NCBI GenBank assembly: GCA_017550165.1
Contig: JAFZQH010000022.1
Coordinates: 62,001 to 126,000, forward strand
Direction: 5' to 3'
Length of the DNA stretch: 64,000 bases
Origin: Lachnospiraceae bacterium
GTDB taxonomy: Bacteria > Bacillota > Clostridia > Lachnospirales > Lachnospiraceae
The notes beneath the pieces were generated by a model. It was not told where the DNA came from. It saw only the letters and a program-made list of their open reading frames with translations, and searched no databases. The translations under genes and the position numbers were made by a program. Positions within the stretch are counted from its first letter, which is position 1. Each line of letters begins with the position of its first letter. Below are positions 1 through 9,580 of the stretch, piece after piece.

Positions 1-170
1 GCAGATGAAGTCGCTGCTCCGCCTCCACCGCCGCTTACGCCTCCAGCCACGGCGCTCTGGCTGTTTTTCTTTTTTGCATTGTTGTTAGCAGTCTTTGACG
101 AGGCTTTTTTGCAGCCGAATAATGAAAAAGCAAGTATAGCTGCCAGAAAAAGCACAAATAAACGTTTCAA
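1..170 (-). CDS. Lipoprotein, N-terminal part (runs off the window)
   Basis: Only the first 56 or so codons are inside the window. The start is a TTG at 170, placed by a GGGAGG ribosome site ending eight bases upstream, inside the last codons of ybeY. The product opens with KR, a hydrophobic stretch of about 15 residues and a lipobox-like LFGC, so it is probably a lipid-anchored exported protein cut before Cys20. A lysine/asparagine segment and a glycine/serine/alanine-rich linker follow. No functional domain is visible in this fragment. It appears to be the last visible gene of the phoH-pgpH-ybeY operon; its role is unknown. Confidence 0.7.
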   Translation of the reverse strand, partial: MKRLFVLFLAAILAFSLFGCKKASSKTANNNAKKKNSQSAVAGGVSGGGGGAATSS

Positions 171-172
171 GA

Positions 173-670
173 TCAATTCCTCCCAATACTCAGTTCGTCC
201 ATTATAATCCTCTGCTTATCTTCCATGATCCCGGCATCATTACTCTCCATGTGGTCATAGCCCATAAGATGGAGCATGGAATGTGCTATCAGGAAGGCAT
301 ACTCCCTCAGGACGGAATGTCCGTATTCTTCAGCCTGTGAGAATACACGACCGGCACATAAAATGATATCTCCCAGGATAAGCTCCCCCGAATCGGGATC
401 AAAGGCATCATCATTATCCTCAATACGCGAGAAATCAGCGGGAGAATCAAAGTCAGTCATGGGAAAAGACAGGACATCCGTCACCTTGTCTGTATCCCTG
501 TATTCTTTGTTGATCCGCCTGATCTCCTTATCGTCGGTTATGATAAGACTGACTTCAGCTTCATAGGGGCACCCGCATACGTCCATGGCACATTCAGCCA
601 CGGATTCAAATACTTTTCTGTAGTCAAAATCAACTGTAAAATCACATTCAAGATCAAGGTTAAATGTCAT
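173..670 (-). CDS. ybeY: Endoribonuclease YbeY (rRNA maturation)
   Basis: A 165-residue protein with the family signature H-x3-H-x5-H at His130, His134 and His140 (AHSMLHLMGYDH), the zinc site of the YbeY metalloprotein family. YbeY is a single-strand endoribonuclease needed for 16S rRNA 3' processing and ribosome quality control. The length is normal. The start codon has only a weak ribosome site (GGGGATTTATAGACAG), so it may depend on coupling with the upstream gene six bases away. The order phoH, pgpH-like, ybeY is standard in Firmicutes. Confidence 0.97.
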   Translation of the reverse strand: MTFNLDLECDFTVDFDYRKVFESVAECAMDVCGCPYEAEVSLIITDDKEIRRINKEYRDTDKVTDVLSFPMTDFDSPADFSRIEDNDDAFDPDSGELILGDIILCAGRVFSQAEEYGHSVLREYAFLIAHSMLHLMGYDHMESNDAGIMEDKQRIIMDELSIGRN

Positions 671-676
671 ATCTGT

Positions 677-1861
677 CTATAAATCCCCAAGCTTTCTGGA
701 GAAAGAATCCTTAATGGACAGGTACTCTTTGTAGCTTATGCCGCAGGCATCCAGGAGACCTTCCGTTGTTGCGTTGTTAAAAAGCTGCTGCAGGACTATC
801 TCACGGTTCCAGCCTACCTTGGCATCGTCAGTCTCCATTTTGACAAATGCCCTTACACAGCGATCAGCCATAATGACAATGGCAGCCTCCTTCATGGTGG
901 GAAACTCAGACCTGTCAGCCGTCTCATATATTAACTGGATAAGGTTGGTGGGAAAATTATAATGCTCGCCCACCTCCACATTTGACTTGACCAGTTCATT
1001 GCCGGACATTAGACCTATACGGCAAAAAATCCCTCCGGCTTTGGCAAGGGCTGCATCAGCACCTATATATCCTGCGGCTTCATAGGCAAGTTCAGCCACC
1101 TTAAGGCAGTATTTGTACTGCTTGGGTGAATGGTTCTTCCAGGCGGCGCAAACCTTTGAATTGGGATCAAGTAATCTCTGAATCTGTATCTGCTGTCTGT
1201 TATCAACAAAGCGGGTAACATACCATCCCAGGATCAGTCCGAAGGCTACGGATACTATACCTAAAGCCATGGAATATACCACCGGCAGAACACCGAAACG
1301 CTGCTGGACTACAAACTGGGTGACAGTACAGCAGAGAACATATGAGCATATAACGATAATGCCGCCGCCGGCTATGGTATCCTTGTCGGCAAAGAGTCTT
1401 GCGACGGCTGCACCTACCACCACAAGTATCAGGTATAGGATAAAATACCTGTAATCCATGGTAACTACAGAATTATATAAAAATGAAAAATATGTACCGA
1501 ATATGACACCGGTGGTGGGCTCGGTGATCAGGGAAAATGCCATGGATATAACTGAAAAGGGGGCAACATCAAGTCCCATAAGGGCACATACCGTTACGAT
1601 GACACAGCCTGCCACGAATACGATAAATATCCTGCAGAAATTGCCGAATTTTTCTTCTGAATATTTGTGGGTGGTCCGGTCATATTCCAGCCATACAACC
1701 CCAAGAAGAACCAGGATCAGTGAGCCGGATATAAGGCCTATCAATCCGTATGTCTCAGTCCGGGTGATGTTAACCAGGAATATATCGGTGAAGATAGCGG
1801 ACAGAAAGATGCATATCACAAATATAAGACGTTTTGGTGAAAATCTCGCTTCAAGTGCCAT
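677..1861 (-). CDS. Truncated PgpH-like 7TM protein with a degenerate HD domain
   Basis: This 394-residue gene sits where Firmicutes carry pgpH (yqfF), between phoH and ybeY. It starts with about seven membrane segments (residues 12-220) and ends in a cytoplasmic HD-like helical domain (about 240-394). Compared with PgpH, the c-di-AMP phosphodiesterase of roughly 700 residues, the large extracellular 7TMR-HDED domain is absent. The HD domain keeps the first histidine (His244) and a MADR segment matching the distal IAD motif, but the HD pair is replaced by CR (IFCRIG) and the HH pair is missing. It should not bind the dimetal centre, so hydrolysis of c-di-AMP is unlikely. The ribosome site GGAGG lies unusually far (14 bases) from the ATG. 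Assignment rests on synteny plus weak similarity; a sensor or scaffold role is only inference. Confidence 0.75.
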   Translation of the reverse strand: MALEARFSPKRLIFVICIFLSAIFTDIFLVNITRTETYGLIGLISGSLILVLLGVVWLEYDRTTHKYSEEKFGNFCRIFIVFVAGCVIVTVCALMGLDVAPFSVISMAFSLITEPTTGVIFGTYFSFLYNSVVTMDYRYFILYLILVVVGAAVARLFADKDTIAGGGIIVICSYVLCCTVTQFVVQQRFGVLPVVYSMALGIVSVAFGLILGWYVTRFVDNRQQIQIQRLLDPNSKVCAAWKNHSPKQYKYCLKVAELAYEAAGYIGADAALAKAGGIFCRIGLMSGNELVKSNVEVGEHYNFPTNLIQLIYETADRSEFPTMKEAAIVIMADRCVRAFVKMETDDAKVGWNREIVLQQLFNNATTEGLLDACGISYKEYLSIKDSFSRKLGDL

Positions 1862-1862
1862 G

Positions 1863-2846
1863 TTATTCTTTGGAATTCCTCCTGCTTACACGTTTTTCAT
1901 AGGATTCATAAGCCTTAACGATCTTCTGTACAAGAGGATGCCTTACAACATCAGTACTTGTAAGGGTACAGAAGCTTATACCGTCCACCTTGGCCAGTAC
2001 TTTTGCTGCCACCTCGAGACCGGATCTGACTCCGACGGCAAGATCCTTCTGGGTCAAGTCTCCCGTTACCACAACCTTTGATCCGAAACCGATCCTGGTA
2101 AGGAACATTTTCATCTGGGCAGAGGTGGTATTCTGAGCCTCATCCAGAATGATAAATGAGTTGTCGAGAGTTCTGCCTCGCATATATGCAAGGGGTGCAA
2201 CTTCAATAAGGCCCTTCTCCGAATTCCTTGCGAAACTCTCAGGACCCATGATCTCATATAACGCGTCATATAAAGGCCTCAGATACGGATCGACCTTGCT
2301 CTGCATATCGCCGGGAAGAAAACCCAGCTTCTCCCCCGCTTCTATGGCAGGCCTGGTCATAATGATCCTTCTGACCTCATTGTTCTTGAATGCTGTAATG
2401 GCCATAGCCATGGCCAGATAAGTTTTGCCGGTACCTGCGGGGCCTATACCAAAGGTGATCATATCATTCCTGATCCTGTCCACATACTTTTTCTGGCCCA
2501 GGGTCTTGGGCTTAATGGGCTTTCCGCCTATGGTATGGCAGATAATATCGCGATCTATCTCCACCACGGCATTCTCCATATTCTTCAAAGCCAGTGAAAT
2601 GGTATAGTTGATAGACTGCTCATTAATATAATTGCCCCTTATGGACAATTCCAGCAGTTGTTCCATGACCCTTGAAGCCGCATCTACGGAAGCCTCACTG
2701 CCTATAAGCTTCACTGCGTCCCCTCTGCTTACGATGGAAACAGAAAGATGCTTCTCTATCTTTTTTATATTCTCATCAAACTGTCCGAAAATGTTGGACA
2801 TATGATCTGCAGGTATTATAATGCTTTTTTCGGTAACTCCCGTCAT
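1863..2846 (-). CDS. phoH: PhoH family ATPase
   Basis: A 327-residue PhoH/YbeZ-type protein. A KH-like N-terminal region (about 10-100) precedes the P-loop ATPase with Walker A GPAGTGKT at 135-142 and Walker B SFIILDEAQN. PhoH-like ATPases work with YbeY in rRNA processing, and the two genes lie in one operon here. The stop codon is two bases from the next start. The start lacks an ideal ribosome site (GGAG is 14 bases upstream), but alignment with the family supports this methionine. Confidence 0.95.
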   Translation of the reverse strand: MTGVTEKSIIIPADHMSNIFGQFDENIKKIEKHLSVSIVSRGDAVKLIGSEASVDAASRVMEQLLELSIRGNYINEQSINYTISLALKNMENAVVEIDRDIICHTIGGKPIKPKTLGQKKYVDRIRNDMITFGIGPAGTGKTYLAMAMAITAFKNNEVRRIIMTRPAIEAGEKLGFLPGDMQSKVDPYLRPLYDALYEIMGPESFARNSEKGLIEVAPLAYMRGRTLDNSFIILDEAQNTTSAQMKMFLTRIGFGSKVVVTGDLTQKDLAVGVRSGLEVAAKVLAKVDGISFCTLTSTDVVRHPLVQKIVKAYESYEKRVSRRNSKE

Positions 2847-2918
2847 ATACTTATCTCTCTCCGGTATTATAAAATCGCCAAATTACATTTTATCATGTTT
2901 CGGTGATTATTGCACTCT

Positions 2919-3401
2919 TTATTTGTGATAGGGCTCTCCGCTCATTATTTTGAAACTCCGGTATATCTGTTCTAAAAGGATGACCCTCATAAGCTGGTGG
3001 GGAAAGGTAAGCTTTGAAAAACTCAAATGAAGGTCAGCTCGCTCTTTAATTTCATCGGAAAGGCCCAAAGAACCGCCAATCACAAAGCATATGTCACTGT
3101 TGCCACCGGAAAGCAGGGAATCGATCCTCTTGGAAAGCTCCGGTGAATCCAGCATCCGGCCCTCTATCTCAAGAGTAATGACATACTGACGATCCTTGAT
3201 AAGGCTTATGATCTTTTCTCCTTCCCTCTTCTTAATGATATTCTCTTCAGCGGCCGAAAGGTTCTCTTTGGTCTTCTCATCTGCAACTTCTTTTATCTCA
3301 AGACGGCAAAAGGCAGAAAGACGCTTGGAATATTCATTTACGGCATCTTTTAAATACTTTTCTTTAATTTTTCCGACACATATTATTGTTATCTTTACCA
3401 T
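2919..3401 (-). CDS. rlmH: 23S rRNA pseudouridine-1915 N3-methyltransferase RlmH
   Basis: A 160-residue SPOUT methyltransferase of normal length. The C-terminal half carries the SAM-binding knot (FVIGGSLGLS, then LTFPHQLMRVILLEQIYRS), and the protein ends in the family hallmark EPYHK. RlmH methylates pseudouridine 1915 in helix 69 of 23S rRNA. It lies 72 bases upstream of phoH and is divergent from xpt, so the roughly 50-base gap at 3402-3451 must hold start signals for both directions. Confidence 0.97.
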   Translation of the reverse strand: MVKITIICVGKIKEKYLKDAVNEYSKRLSAFCRLEIKEVADEKTKENLSAAEENIIKKREGEKIISLIKDRQYVITLEIEGRMLDSPELSKRIDSLLSGGNSDICFVIGGSLGLSDEIKERADLHLSFSKLTFPHQLMRVILLEQIYRSFKIMSGEPYHK

Positions 3402-3424
3402 ATGTTTGCTCTTTATGTTATAAT
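3395..3424 (+). promoter_or_regulatory. xpt promoter (extended -10)
   Basis: TATAAT at 3419-3424 is preceded by TG one base earlier (extended -10), with a TTACCA-like -35 at 3395-3400 and an 18-base spacer. Transcription would start near 3431, leaving a leader of about 20 bases. That is too short for the purine riboswitch often found before xpt. Confidence 0.6.
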
Positions 3425-3451
3425 TAAAAAAAACCAGGCGAGGTGACTGTT

Positions 3452-4024
3452 TTGAAAGAATTAAAGGACAGGATTTTAGCTGAGGGCAGGGCCCTTAATG
3501 AAGATATACTTAAGGTTGATTCCTTTATCAATCATCAGGTTGATATGGAACTCATGTCAGCCATAGGAAAGGAATTTGCAGAGCATTTTAAAGACTTGGG
3601 GATCACCAAGGTTATCACTATAGAAAGTTCGGGTATCATCCCCGCAGGCATGACTGCTCTGGAGCTGGGGGTTCCCCTTGTTATCCTTAAGAAGGCATCC
3701 TCAAATGTCCTGAATGATGACATGATCCATACCGAAGTCACATCATTTACCAAAGGCAACAGCTATGAACTTTCTCTCTGCAAACGTTATATTACCGAGA
3801 ATGATCATGTGCTCTTTATCGATGATTTTCTTGCCAACGGAGAAGCAGCTACTGGAGTGATAAGACTCCTTCGTATGCTTCACGCTACCATGGCCGGGAT
3901 TGGCATCCTTATAGAAAAAACATTCCAACCGGGCCGGGGCAAGCTTGAAGATGCAGGTTTTGAGGTGTATTCCCTGGCAAGGATAAAGAAGCTGGAAGCC
4001 GGCTCCATTGAATTCATGGATTAG
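3452..4024 (+). CDS. xpt: Xanthine phosphoribosyltransferase
   Basis: A type I phosphoribosyltransferase matching Xpt closely: VDSFINHQVD near the start, TIESSGIIPA, the PRPP-binding loop HVLFIDDFLANGEA and EKTFQPGR near the end. It converts xanthine and PRPP to XMP in purine salvage. The frame is open from a GTG at 3443, but I chose the TTG at 3452. It gives MKELKDRI, which aligns with the Bacillus N-terminus, and GGCGAGGTG lies six bases upstream as a proper ribosome site. It is a single gene divergent from rlmH and convergent with the zinc-ribbon gene. Confidence 0.95.
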   Translation: MKELKDRILAEGRALNEDILKVDSFINHQVDMELMSAIGKEFAEHFKDLGITKVITIESSGIIPAGMTALELGVPLVILKKASSNVLNDDMIHTEVTSFTKGNSYELSLCKRYITENDHVLFIDDFLANGEAATGVIRLLRMLHATMAGIGILIEKTFQPGRGKLEDAGFEVYSLARIKKLEAGSIEFMD

Positions 4025-4027
4025 CTT

Positions 4028-5131
4028 TTAGTTTACTATATAATTCTTCTTGGCAACATTGCTTGACTGTCCGTATTTATCTACTACTATCACGGATAAT
4101 ATGTTATTACCCTCCGGCGCCTCCATAGGCGCTGTGTATTCGTAACTCCGGGAAGTGGGCTCACTGCCGTCCCAGGTATAGTATATCTTACAGTCTTCCG
4201 GGGCATTGATGGTTATCTCCGTGCCCTTGGTGATATTGACTCCCGATGGAAGTATCTCAGGCATGTCGGGGATACCCGGAGTAATATCGAATTCTATGAT
4301 CTTTTCTTCACTGAAAACCCCGTACTGGTTAACGGATACAGCCCGCAGAATGTGTTTGCCTGCAGTTATCTTAACAGGCTCTGTATAAAGGATGCCGGTG
4401 GAAGCGCCTTCCTTGTCTATAGTGTAGTAGATCTTGGAAATGCCTTCTGCAGTAAGTGTCACTGATGGTTCGTGATTAAGGCTTCCCCCTTCGGTGTCTG
4501 CTTCGGGAACCGTTGCAAGATACATATTGTATTTCTGGCGGATATTAACATCCGTGGTGGTATCAAGAAGGGCTGCGGCGGCCTTGTAATCTTTTGCATC
4601 AATAAACAGAGACATTCCCGTGTCATAATCGGCTGCATTATTGGAGGTTAAGGCCAGTATGTTTTTAATGGTATCCAGGGCAGCATCATGATCTCCGAAA
4701 GCGATATAAGCTCGGGTGAGCAGCCACTTGGCATCTGTGCTTTTTTCGTCAATGGCGACAGCGGATCTTGCATTCTCAATGGCTGCAGTATAATCGCCCT
4801 TGTCAATAGCTGCCTGAGCCTTACTGAAACGATGGTTATAGTCATTATTCAAAAATTGAGATACTGCCAGCGCGATAAGTCCTGCCACGCACAATAAGAC
4901 AACAACTATTAATACGATACGAACAGGTTTACTGATCCTACCTTTTCCGGAGGAGACTATATTCTCTTCATCCTCCAGCCCGCTTATATCCGGAGCAACA
5001 ATATTCATATCAAGTCCCATCATTTCTTCTTCTGTGGGATTGTAATCAGCTACCAGCTGCATCTCGGCGCCGCATTCAGGACAGAAAACCTGATCACCGC
5101 GCAGGTCTGCGCCGCATTTTGAACATACCAT
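4028..5131 (-). CDS. Zinc-ribbon, single-pass membrane protein with TPR and chitobiase-like C-terminal repeats
   Basis: The 367-residue product begins with a four-cysteine zinc ribbon (CSKCGADL, then CPECGAE). An acidic linker, one membrane helix at about residues 72-96 and TPR-like helices around 105-195 (KAQAAIDKGDYTAAIENA and similar) follow. The C-terminal 150 residues hold two copies of a beta domain with IYYTxDxxxxS...Y patterns, resembling the chitobiase C-terminal repeat (CHB_HEX_C_1). The topology suggests a cytoplasmic ribbon and an extracellular repeat region. Function is unknown. It follows ftsK by 30 bases and is probably cotranscribed. Confidence 0.8.
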   Translation of the reverse strand: MVCSKCGADLRGDQVFCPECGAEMQLVADYNPTEEEMMGLDMNIVAPDISGLEDEENIVSSGKGRISKPVRIVLIVVVLLCVAGLIALAVSQFLNNDYNHRFSKAQAAIDKGDYTAAIENARSAVAIDEKSTDAKWLLTRAYIAFGDHDAALDTIKNILALTSNNAADYDTGMSLFIDAKDYKAAAALLDTTTDVNIRQKYNMYLATVPEADTEGGSLNHEPSVTLTAEGISKIYYTIDKEGASTGILYTEPVKITAGKHILRAVSVNQYGVFSEEKIIEFDITPGIPDMPEILPSGVNITKGTEITINAPEDCKIYYTWDGSEPTSRSYEYTAPMEAPEGNNILSVIVVDKYGQSSNVAKKNYIVN

Positions 5132-5161
5132 AAAGCATGTATCTCCTTATGATCAATAGGA

Positions 5162-7912
5162 TTAAAAGCTTTCCTCAATATATTTCTCAAATTCTTCCAT
5201 AGACATAAGAACCGTCCTTGGTTTGGTGCCTTCCTCAGGACCCACGACTCCCGCATCGGAGAGCTGGTCCATGATCCTGGCGGCACGATTGAAACCGATC
5301 CTGAGCTTACGCTGCAGCATTCCTATGGATGCCTTGTCATTCTCGATGATAAGCTGCGCTGCCTCAACGAAGAGTTCGTCCTTGTCTCCTGCATTGCCGG
5401 CTCCTGCGCCTACGGAACTTAATATCTGTTCCTCGATCCCGGGATCAAAATCCTCGCCCTTTGCCTGACTTTTAAGGAACTCGGCAACTGCTCCCACCTC
5501 AGCATCGGATATGTATGCCCCCTGGACCCTTAAGGGCTTCTGATAACCCTGGGGATAGAAAAGCATATCTCCGTTGCCAAGAAGCTTCTCGGCGCCGTTC
5601 ATATCTATGACGGTCCTGGAATCCACGCCGGAGGATACTGCCAGTGCCAGACGGGAGGGCATATTAGCCTTGATTAGTCCTGTAATAACATCTACTGACG
5701 GTCTCTGGGTGGCTATAACAAGATGAATCCCGGCGGCTCTTGCCAGTTGGGCCAGACGGCAGATGGAATCCTCCACCTCCCTGGGCGCCACCATCATAAG
5801 ATCTGCAAGCTCATCTACTGCTATAAGGATCTGAGGCAGAGGCGCATGAAGAACCTCATCGTATTCAGGAGACCCTTTCATCTCCTCCATCTTCAGGTTA
5901 TATCCTTTTATATCGCGTACATTGTAGTCAGCGAAGCTTTTATATCTGTTGGTCATCTCGGCCACAGCCCAGTTCAGCGCTCCGGATGCCTTCTTCGGAT
6001 CCGTTACAACAGGTATCATAAGATGGGGGATACCGTTGTAAATGCTTAGTTCAACCACCTTGGGATCTATCATTATCAGTTTGACCTCTTCGGGTTTTGC
6101 CTTGTAGAGCACGCTCATAATGAGAGTATTCAAACATACTGATTTACCGGATCCCGTTGCACCTGCGATGAGAAGATGGGGCATCTTGGCTATATCCGAG
6201 ACTATCACATTACCGCCTATGTCCTTGCCTACTGCAAAGGTCAGTTTGGATGTACTTTCCGTAAACTCCTTTGCTTCAAGAAGATCACGCAGCATAACAG
6301 ATACATTGTGCTTGTTGGGAACCTCTATCCCTATGGCGGCTTTACCCGGAATAGGCGCTTCTATACGTATATCAGCAGCTGCGAGCTTGAGTTTGATATC
6401 ATCTGCCAGGCTGATTATCTTGCTTACCTTGACTCCGGTATCAGGTTCAAGCTCATATCTTGTAACAGTCGGTCCGCAGCTGACATCAAGAAGTTTAACG
6501 GTAACACCGAAGCTCTGCAGGGTGCTTACGAGAAGATCGGCAGTCTCGTGCTGCTGATTCTCGGAATCACCACCCTCAGCAGTCCCTTTCTTAAGAAGAT
6601 CTATAGGCGGGAACCTGTATTCAACCGTTTTCATGGTCCGGGGTTCAGGCTCCGGTTCAGGTTCATTTGCTTCGGTCACCGGTTCGGGTTCTGTGTTCAC
6701 CTCGGGTTCCGGCTCCGATTCAGGTTCCGATTCAGGTACAGGTTCAGGTTCTATGATCACTTCGGGTTTCGGCTCGGGCTCAGGTTCAGGTTCTATAATA
6801 ACTTCCGGTTCCGGTGCGGGTTCTATGACCACCTCCGGCTCAGGCTCGGGCTTGGGAGTGTTTTCTATGATCCTGAATTCCGGCACCCTGACTTCGGGAG
6901 CAGGTTCCGGTTCAGGCTCCGGTACCGGCGCAGGAGCCGGTTCAGGCAGATCCGGCATAAGCTCTTTTTCAGAGTCGGGGATTATGATCTCCGTAACATT
7001 CTGTGATGCTATGGACTCCTCAAGAGATAACACACGGTCAGATCCCGTCTTCTTTGAAGGCGCTTTAACTTCTGTTTCGTGAGCCTGTTCGGGTACGGGT
7101 GGAACAGATGCCTGGGAAAGAGGAACTCCGCTATCTTTAGGAAGGTCCTCCGGAGCAACTATCTTGGTATCAAAGGTAACATTATTCCTGGATGCAGCTA
7201 ATTGTTCACGCCTTTGAACAAGTTCATCCTGACGGCGATGTCTCTCAACTTCCCACTCTTCTTCTTTACGGAGGCGGTTCTCGGCTCTGTTAAGCTGTCT
7301 TTTCTCTTTTCTTATGTTGTGTTCTGTCCGGGCGTCCTCTGCGCGTTTTTTTGCCCCGGTAAAGATGCTCTGTCCCGGTTCCCGGTTTCTGCGCAAGAAA
7401 GAATTCTCGACCATGATGATAACAGTGATAACTATTATAAGGATCACTATAACAAATGTACCCACACGACCTACCAGGGAATAAAAAAGATTGTCCAGCG
7501 CTCCTCCAAACAGGCCGCCAAAACCTTTTACATTCTTCGAAAGGTTGTAATAATCAAGAAAATCATTGATATCATTAAATTCAGGTACAAACAACCATAT
7601 AAATGCAGAAAGGGATATGGTAAAAAAAGTGCCGCATATCAGTTTGATAACGGTCATCTTTGTTCCCTGGTCAGATAATACCACAAGAACTCCCACAAAG
7701 ATCAGCCATGGAACTATATAAGCCGTAAGACCCAGGATGCCGAATAATACATCCGAGATAAAACCGCCTACTATCCCTCCTACACCGAAGCAGCATAAAA
7801 ACAAAAATAAAGCCAATGCAAAGACCACTATCAACAGTATATCTTTACGCAAAGAAGACTCGAATTGCTTCGAGCCTGTTTGGGACTTTTTCTGCGGTCT
7901 CTTTTTGGCCAT
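5162..7912 (-). CDS. ftsK: DNA translocase FtsK/SpoIIIE
   Basis: A 916-residue FtsK-type chromosome translocase for clearing DNA from the division septum. Four membrane helices occupy about residues 25-180. A charged coiled region and a long proline/glutamate-rich linker (about 315-435) come next. The motor has Walker [11 protein letters not shown] near residue 585 and Walker [13 protein letters not shown]. The C-terminal gamma winged helix ([20 protein letters not shown]) recognises KOPS-type sequences. The open frame extends 38 codons further, but MAKKRPQKK at 7912 has the better ribosome site (AGAGG in the last yebC codons) and avoids overlap with yebC. Confidence 0.96.
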   Translation of the reverse strand: MAKKRPQKKSQTGSKQFESSLRKDILLIVVFALALFLFLCCFGVGGIVGGFISDVLFGILGLTAYIVPWLIFVGVLVVLSDQGTKMTVIKLICGTFFTISLSAFIWLFVPEFNDINDFLDYYNLSKNVKGFGGLFGGALDNLFYSLVGRVGTFVIVILIIVITVIIMVENSFLRRNREPGQSIFTGAKKRAEDARTEHNIRKEKRQLNRAENRLRKEEEWEVERHRRQDELVQRREQLAASRNNVTFDTKIVAPEDLPKDSGVPLSQASVPPVPEQAHETEVKAPSKKTGSDRVLSLEESIASQNVTEIIIPDSEKELMPDLPEPAPAPVPEPEPEPAPEVRVPEFRIIENTPKPEPEPEVVIEPAPEPEVIIEPEPEPEPKPEVIIEPEPVPESEPESEPEPEVNTEPEPVTEANEPEPEPEPRTMKTVEYRFPPIDLLKKGTAEGGDSENQQHETADLLVSTLQSFGVTVKLLDVSCGPTVTRYELEPDTGVKVSKIISLADDIKLKLAAADIRIEAPIPGKAAIGIEVPNKHNVSVMLRDLLEAKEFTESTSKLTFAVGKDIGGNVIVSDIAKMPHLLIAGATGSGKSVCLNTLIMSVLYKAKPEEVKLIMIDPKVVELSIYNGIPHLMIPVVTDPKKASGALNWAVAEMTNRYKSFADYNVRDIKGYNLKMEEMKGSPEYDEVLHAPLPQILIAVDELADLMMVAPREVEDSICRLAQLARAAGIHLVIATQRPSVDVITGLIKANMPSRLALAVSSGVDSRTVIDMNGAEKLLGNGDMLFYPQGYQKPLRVQGAYISDAEVGAVAEFLKSQAKGEDFDPGIEEQILSSVGAGAGNAGDKDELFVEAAQLIIENDKASIGMLQRKLRIGFNRAARIMDQLSDAGVVGPEEGTKPRTVLMSMEEFEKYIEESF
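6610..6960 (-). repeat. Low-complexity Pro-Glu repeat in the ftsK linker
   Basis: The linker encodes many PEPEPEPE and PEVIIEPEP units, so the DNA holds short tandem direct repeats of CCGGTTCAGG-like units. The repeats also create long spurious open frames on the opposite strand. Length variation between strains would be expected. Confidence 0.85.
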
Positions 7913-7916
7913 GGTC

Positions 7917-8648
7917 TTAATCCTCTTCCCAGTTATGGAATACCTCCTGAACATCATCATCCTCATCCAGAAGATCCAATGTTCTGTTGATATTCTTGAT
8001 ATCCTGCTCGTCTGTAAGCTTAACATACGTCTGAGGGATCATTGTAACCTCGGCGCTCGCCATGGGAATATTATTATCCTCAAGGGCTTTTCTGACATCC
8101 GGAAAAGCATCGGGAGCGGTAAGGATCTCAAAACTGTCATCTTCTTCAACGAAATCATCGGCACCGGCATCCAGAGCCATCATCATAAGTTCGTCAGCGT
8201 CCGTATCGCACTCTTCCCGGTCAATGATGATCTGTCCCTTTTCATCAAACATAAATGATACGCAGCCCTGGGTACCGATACTTCCGTTACCCTTGGTAAA
8301 TGCGGATCTTACGTTGGCTGCCGTCCTGTTCTTGTTGTCGGTCAGCGCATTAACGATAATGGCAGTTCCCCCGGGGCCGTACCCTTCGTAGGAAACATAC
8401 TCGTAGTTTACCGAATTCACATCTCCCGCAGCCTTCTTGATACCACGGTCAATAGTGTCATTAGGCATATTGTTGGCCTTTGCCTTGGCGATAACATCAC
8501 GCAGCTTGCTGTTGTTATCCGGATCCGGCCCGCCTTCCTTAACGGCAACGGCGATCTCACGGCCGATGATGGTAAAGATCTTACCCTTTGCCGCATCATT
8601 TTTTTCTTTCTTATGCTTGATATTAGCGAATTTTGAATGTCCTGACAT
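7917..8648 (-). CDS. yebC: YebC/PmpR family protein
   Basis: A 243-residue protein of the YebC (TACO1) family: [23 protein letters not shown] at the start, then [11 protein letters not shown] and the acidic middle domain. The family was long annotated as a transcriptional regulator; recent work links it to relief of ribosome stalling at proline runs. Its position directly before ftsK, whose linker is very proline-rich, is suggestive but may be chance. The start ATG overlaps the previous stop (TAATG), so translation is coupled. Confidence 0.95.
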   Translation of the reverse strand: MSGHSKFANIKHKKEKNDAAKGKIFTIIGREIAVAVKEGGPDPDNNSKLRDVIAKAKANNMPNDTIDRGIKKAAGDVNSVNYEYVSYEGYGPGGTAIIVNALTDNKNRTAANVRSAFTKGNGSIGTQGCVSFMFDEKGQIIIDREECDTDADELMMMALDAGADDFVEEDDSFEILTAPDAFPDVRKALEDNNIPMASAEVTMIPQTYVKLTDEQDIKNINRTLDLLDEDDDVQEVFHNWEED

Positions 8649-9580
8649 TATATCTGTTCCTTTCCTTTGCGAATCTCAACTTCCTTGATCATCTTATTCT
8701 CTACCGACCTGACCTTAAAATCATATCCGAATAGCGTGATAACGGGATTCTCCTCCTTCTCGGGGATACGATCCAGCGATGCCACCAGAAGGCCGTTAAG
8801 GGTGTCGTATTCAGGCTCTTCCTCCACTGTGATGCCCAACGCTTCGTAAGCATCCTCTATGGGAGTCATGCCGCTCATGATAAATGAGCCGTCCACCCGC
8901 TTAACTATCAGATCCGGTTCATTATCGTACTCATCCTCGATATTGCCCACAATCTCTTCAAGGATATCTTCCATAGCCACGATCCCGGCAGTCTGACCGT
9001 ATTCATCCACCACGATCACCATATGCTGCTTGGTGGACTGCATTTTCTTAAACAGCATGTTGATATCCCTGGTCTCCGGGATAAATGACACGCTGCGGAC
9101 CAGTCCCCGCAGGGATCTGACAGGCTGGTCCCGATTCTCCCGGTTCCTGTAATAGATCATGGCATCCTTGATATGTATGATACCTATGATATTGTCAATA
9201 TTGTTCTCATATACAGGGAAACGGGAGTAACTCTGGTTGAGCATGAAATCAAAGGCTTCTTCCAGAGTGGTATCGCCGTCCACCGCCACAATATTGGTAC
9301 GGTGGTTCATTATATCCTTGGCGTCCTTCTCTCCCAGTTCAAAGATATTATGTATCATCTCAGCTTCACTGGCCAGGATATTGCCCTGCTCATGTCCTTC
9401 ATTGACCATTGAGATGATCTCATCTTCCGTAACATCTTCGGATTCGTCATCCAGAGGAAGATGAGGGTTCTTGTTGCCGACGGAACGGCTCCTTGCCCTG
9501 AAGACCGCTATATATATAGATCCCAGAGCGAGGACTACAACAACGAATAATATTAAATACCAACTGTCTCCAACGTCCAT
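8648..9580 (-). CDS. CBS-pair/CorC-HlyC domain membrane protein
   Basis: The 310-residue product has a single N-terminal membrane helix (residues 6-26). Two CBS domains follow at about 75-200 (MNHRTNIVAVDGD; IPETRDINMLFKKM; VIVVDEYGQTAGIV). A C-terminal CorC_HlyC domain occupies about 225-305. Relatives are called hemolysin/TlyC or magnesium/cobalt efflux proteins, and the CBS pair probably binds an adenine nucleotide. The four-helix DUF21/CNNM transmembrane domain is missing, so it is a short form and transport activity is doubtful. Both ends use TAATG overlaps, with alr upstream and yebC downstream. Confidence 0.85.
   Translation of the reverse strand: MDVGDSWYLILFVVVVLALGSIYIAVFRARSRSVGNKNPHLPLDDESEDVTEDEIISMVNEGHEQGNILASEAEMIHNIFELGEKDAKDIMNHRTNIVAVDGDTTLEEAFDFMLNQSYSRFPVYENNIDNIIGIIHIKDAMIYYRNRENRDQPVRSLRGLVRSVSFIPETRDINMLFKKMQSTKQHMVIVVDEYGQTAGIVAMEDILEEIVGNIEDEYDNEPDLIVKRVDGSFIMSGMTPIEDAYEALGITVEEEPEYDTLNGLLVASLDRIPEKEENPVITLFGYDFKVRSVENKMIKEVEIRKGKEQI

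Noticed and set aside
3402-3451. Purine riboswitch before xpt
   Set aside because: Only about 20 leader bases follow the promoter, too short for the aptamer.
6176-7082. Long plus-strand open frames opposite ftsK (Gly/Ser- and Phe/Arg-rich)
   Set aside because: They are produced by the repetitive proline/glutamate codons of the FtsK linker; composition and lack of start signals show they are shadows.
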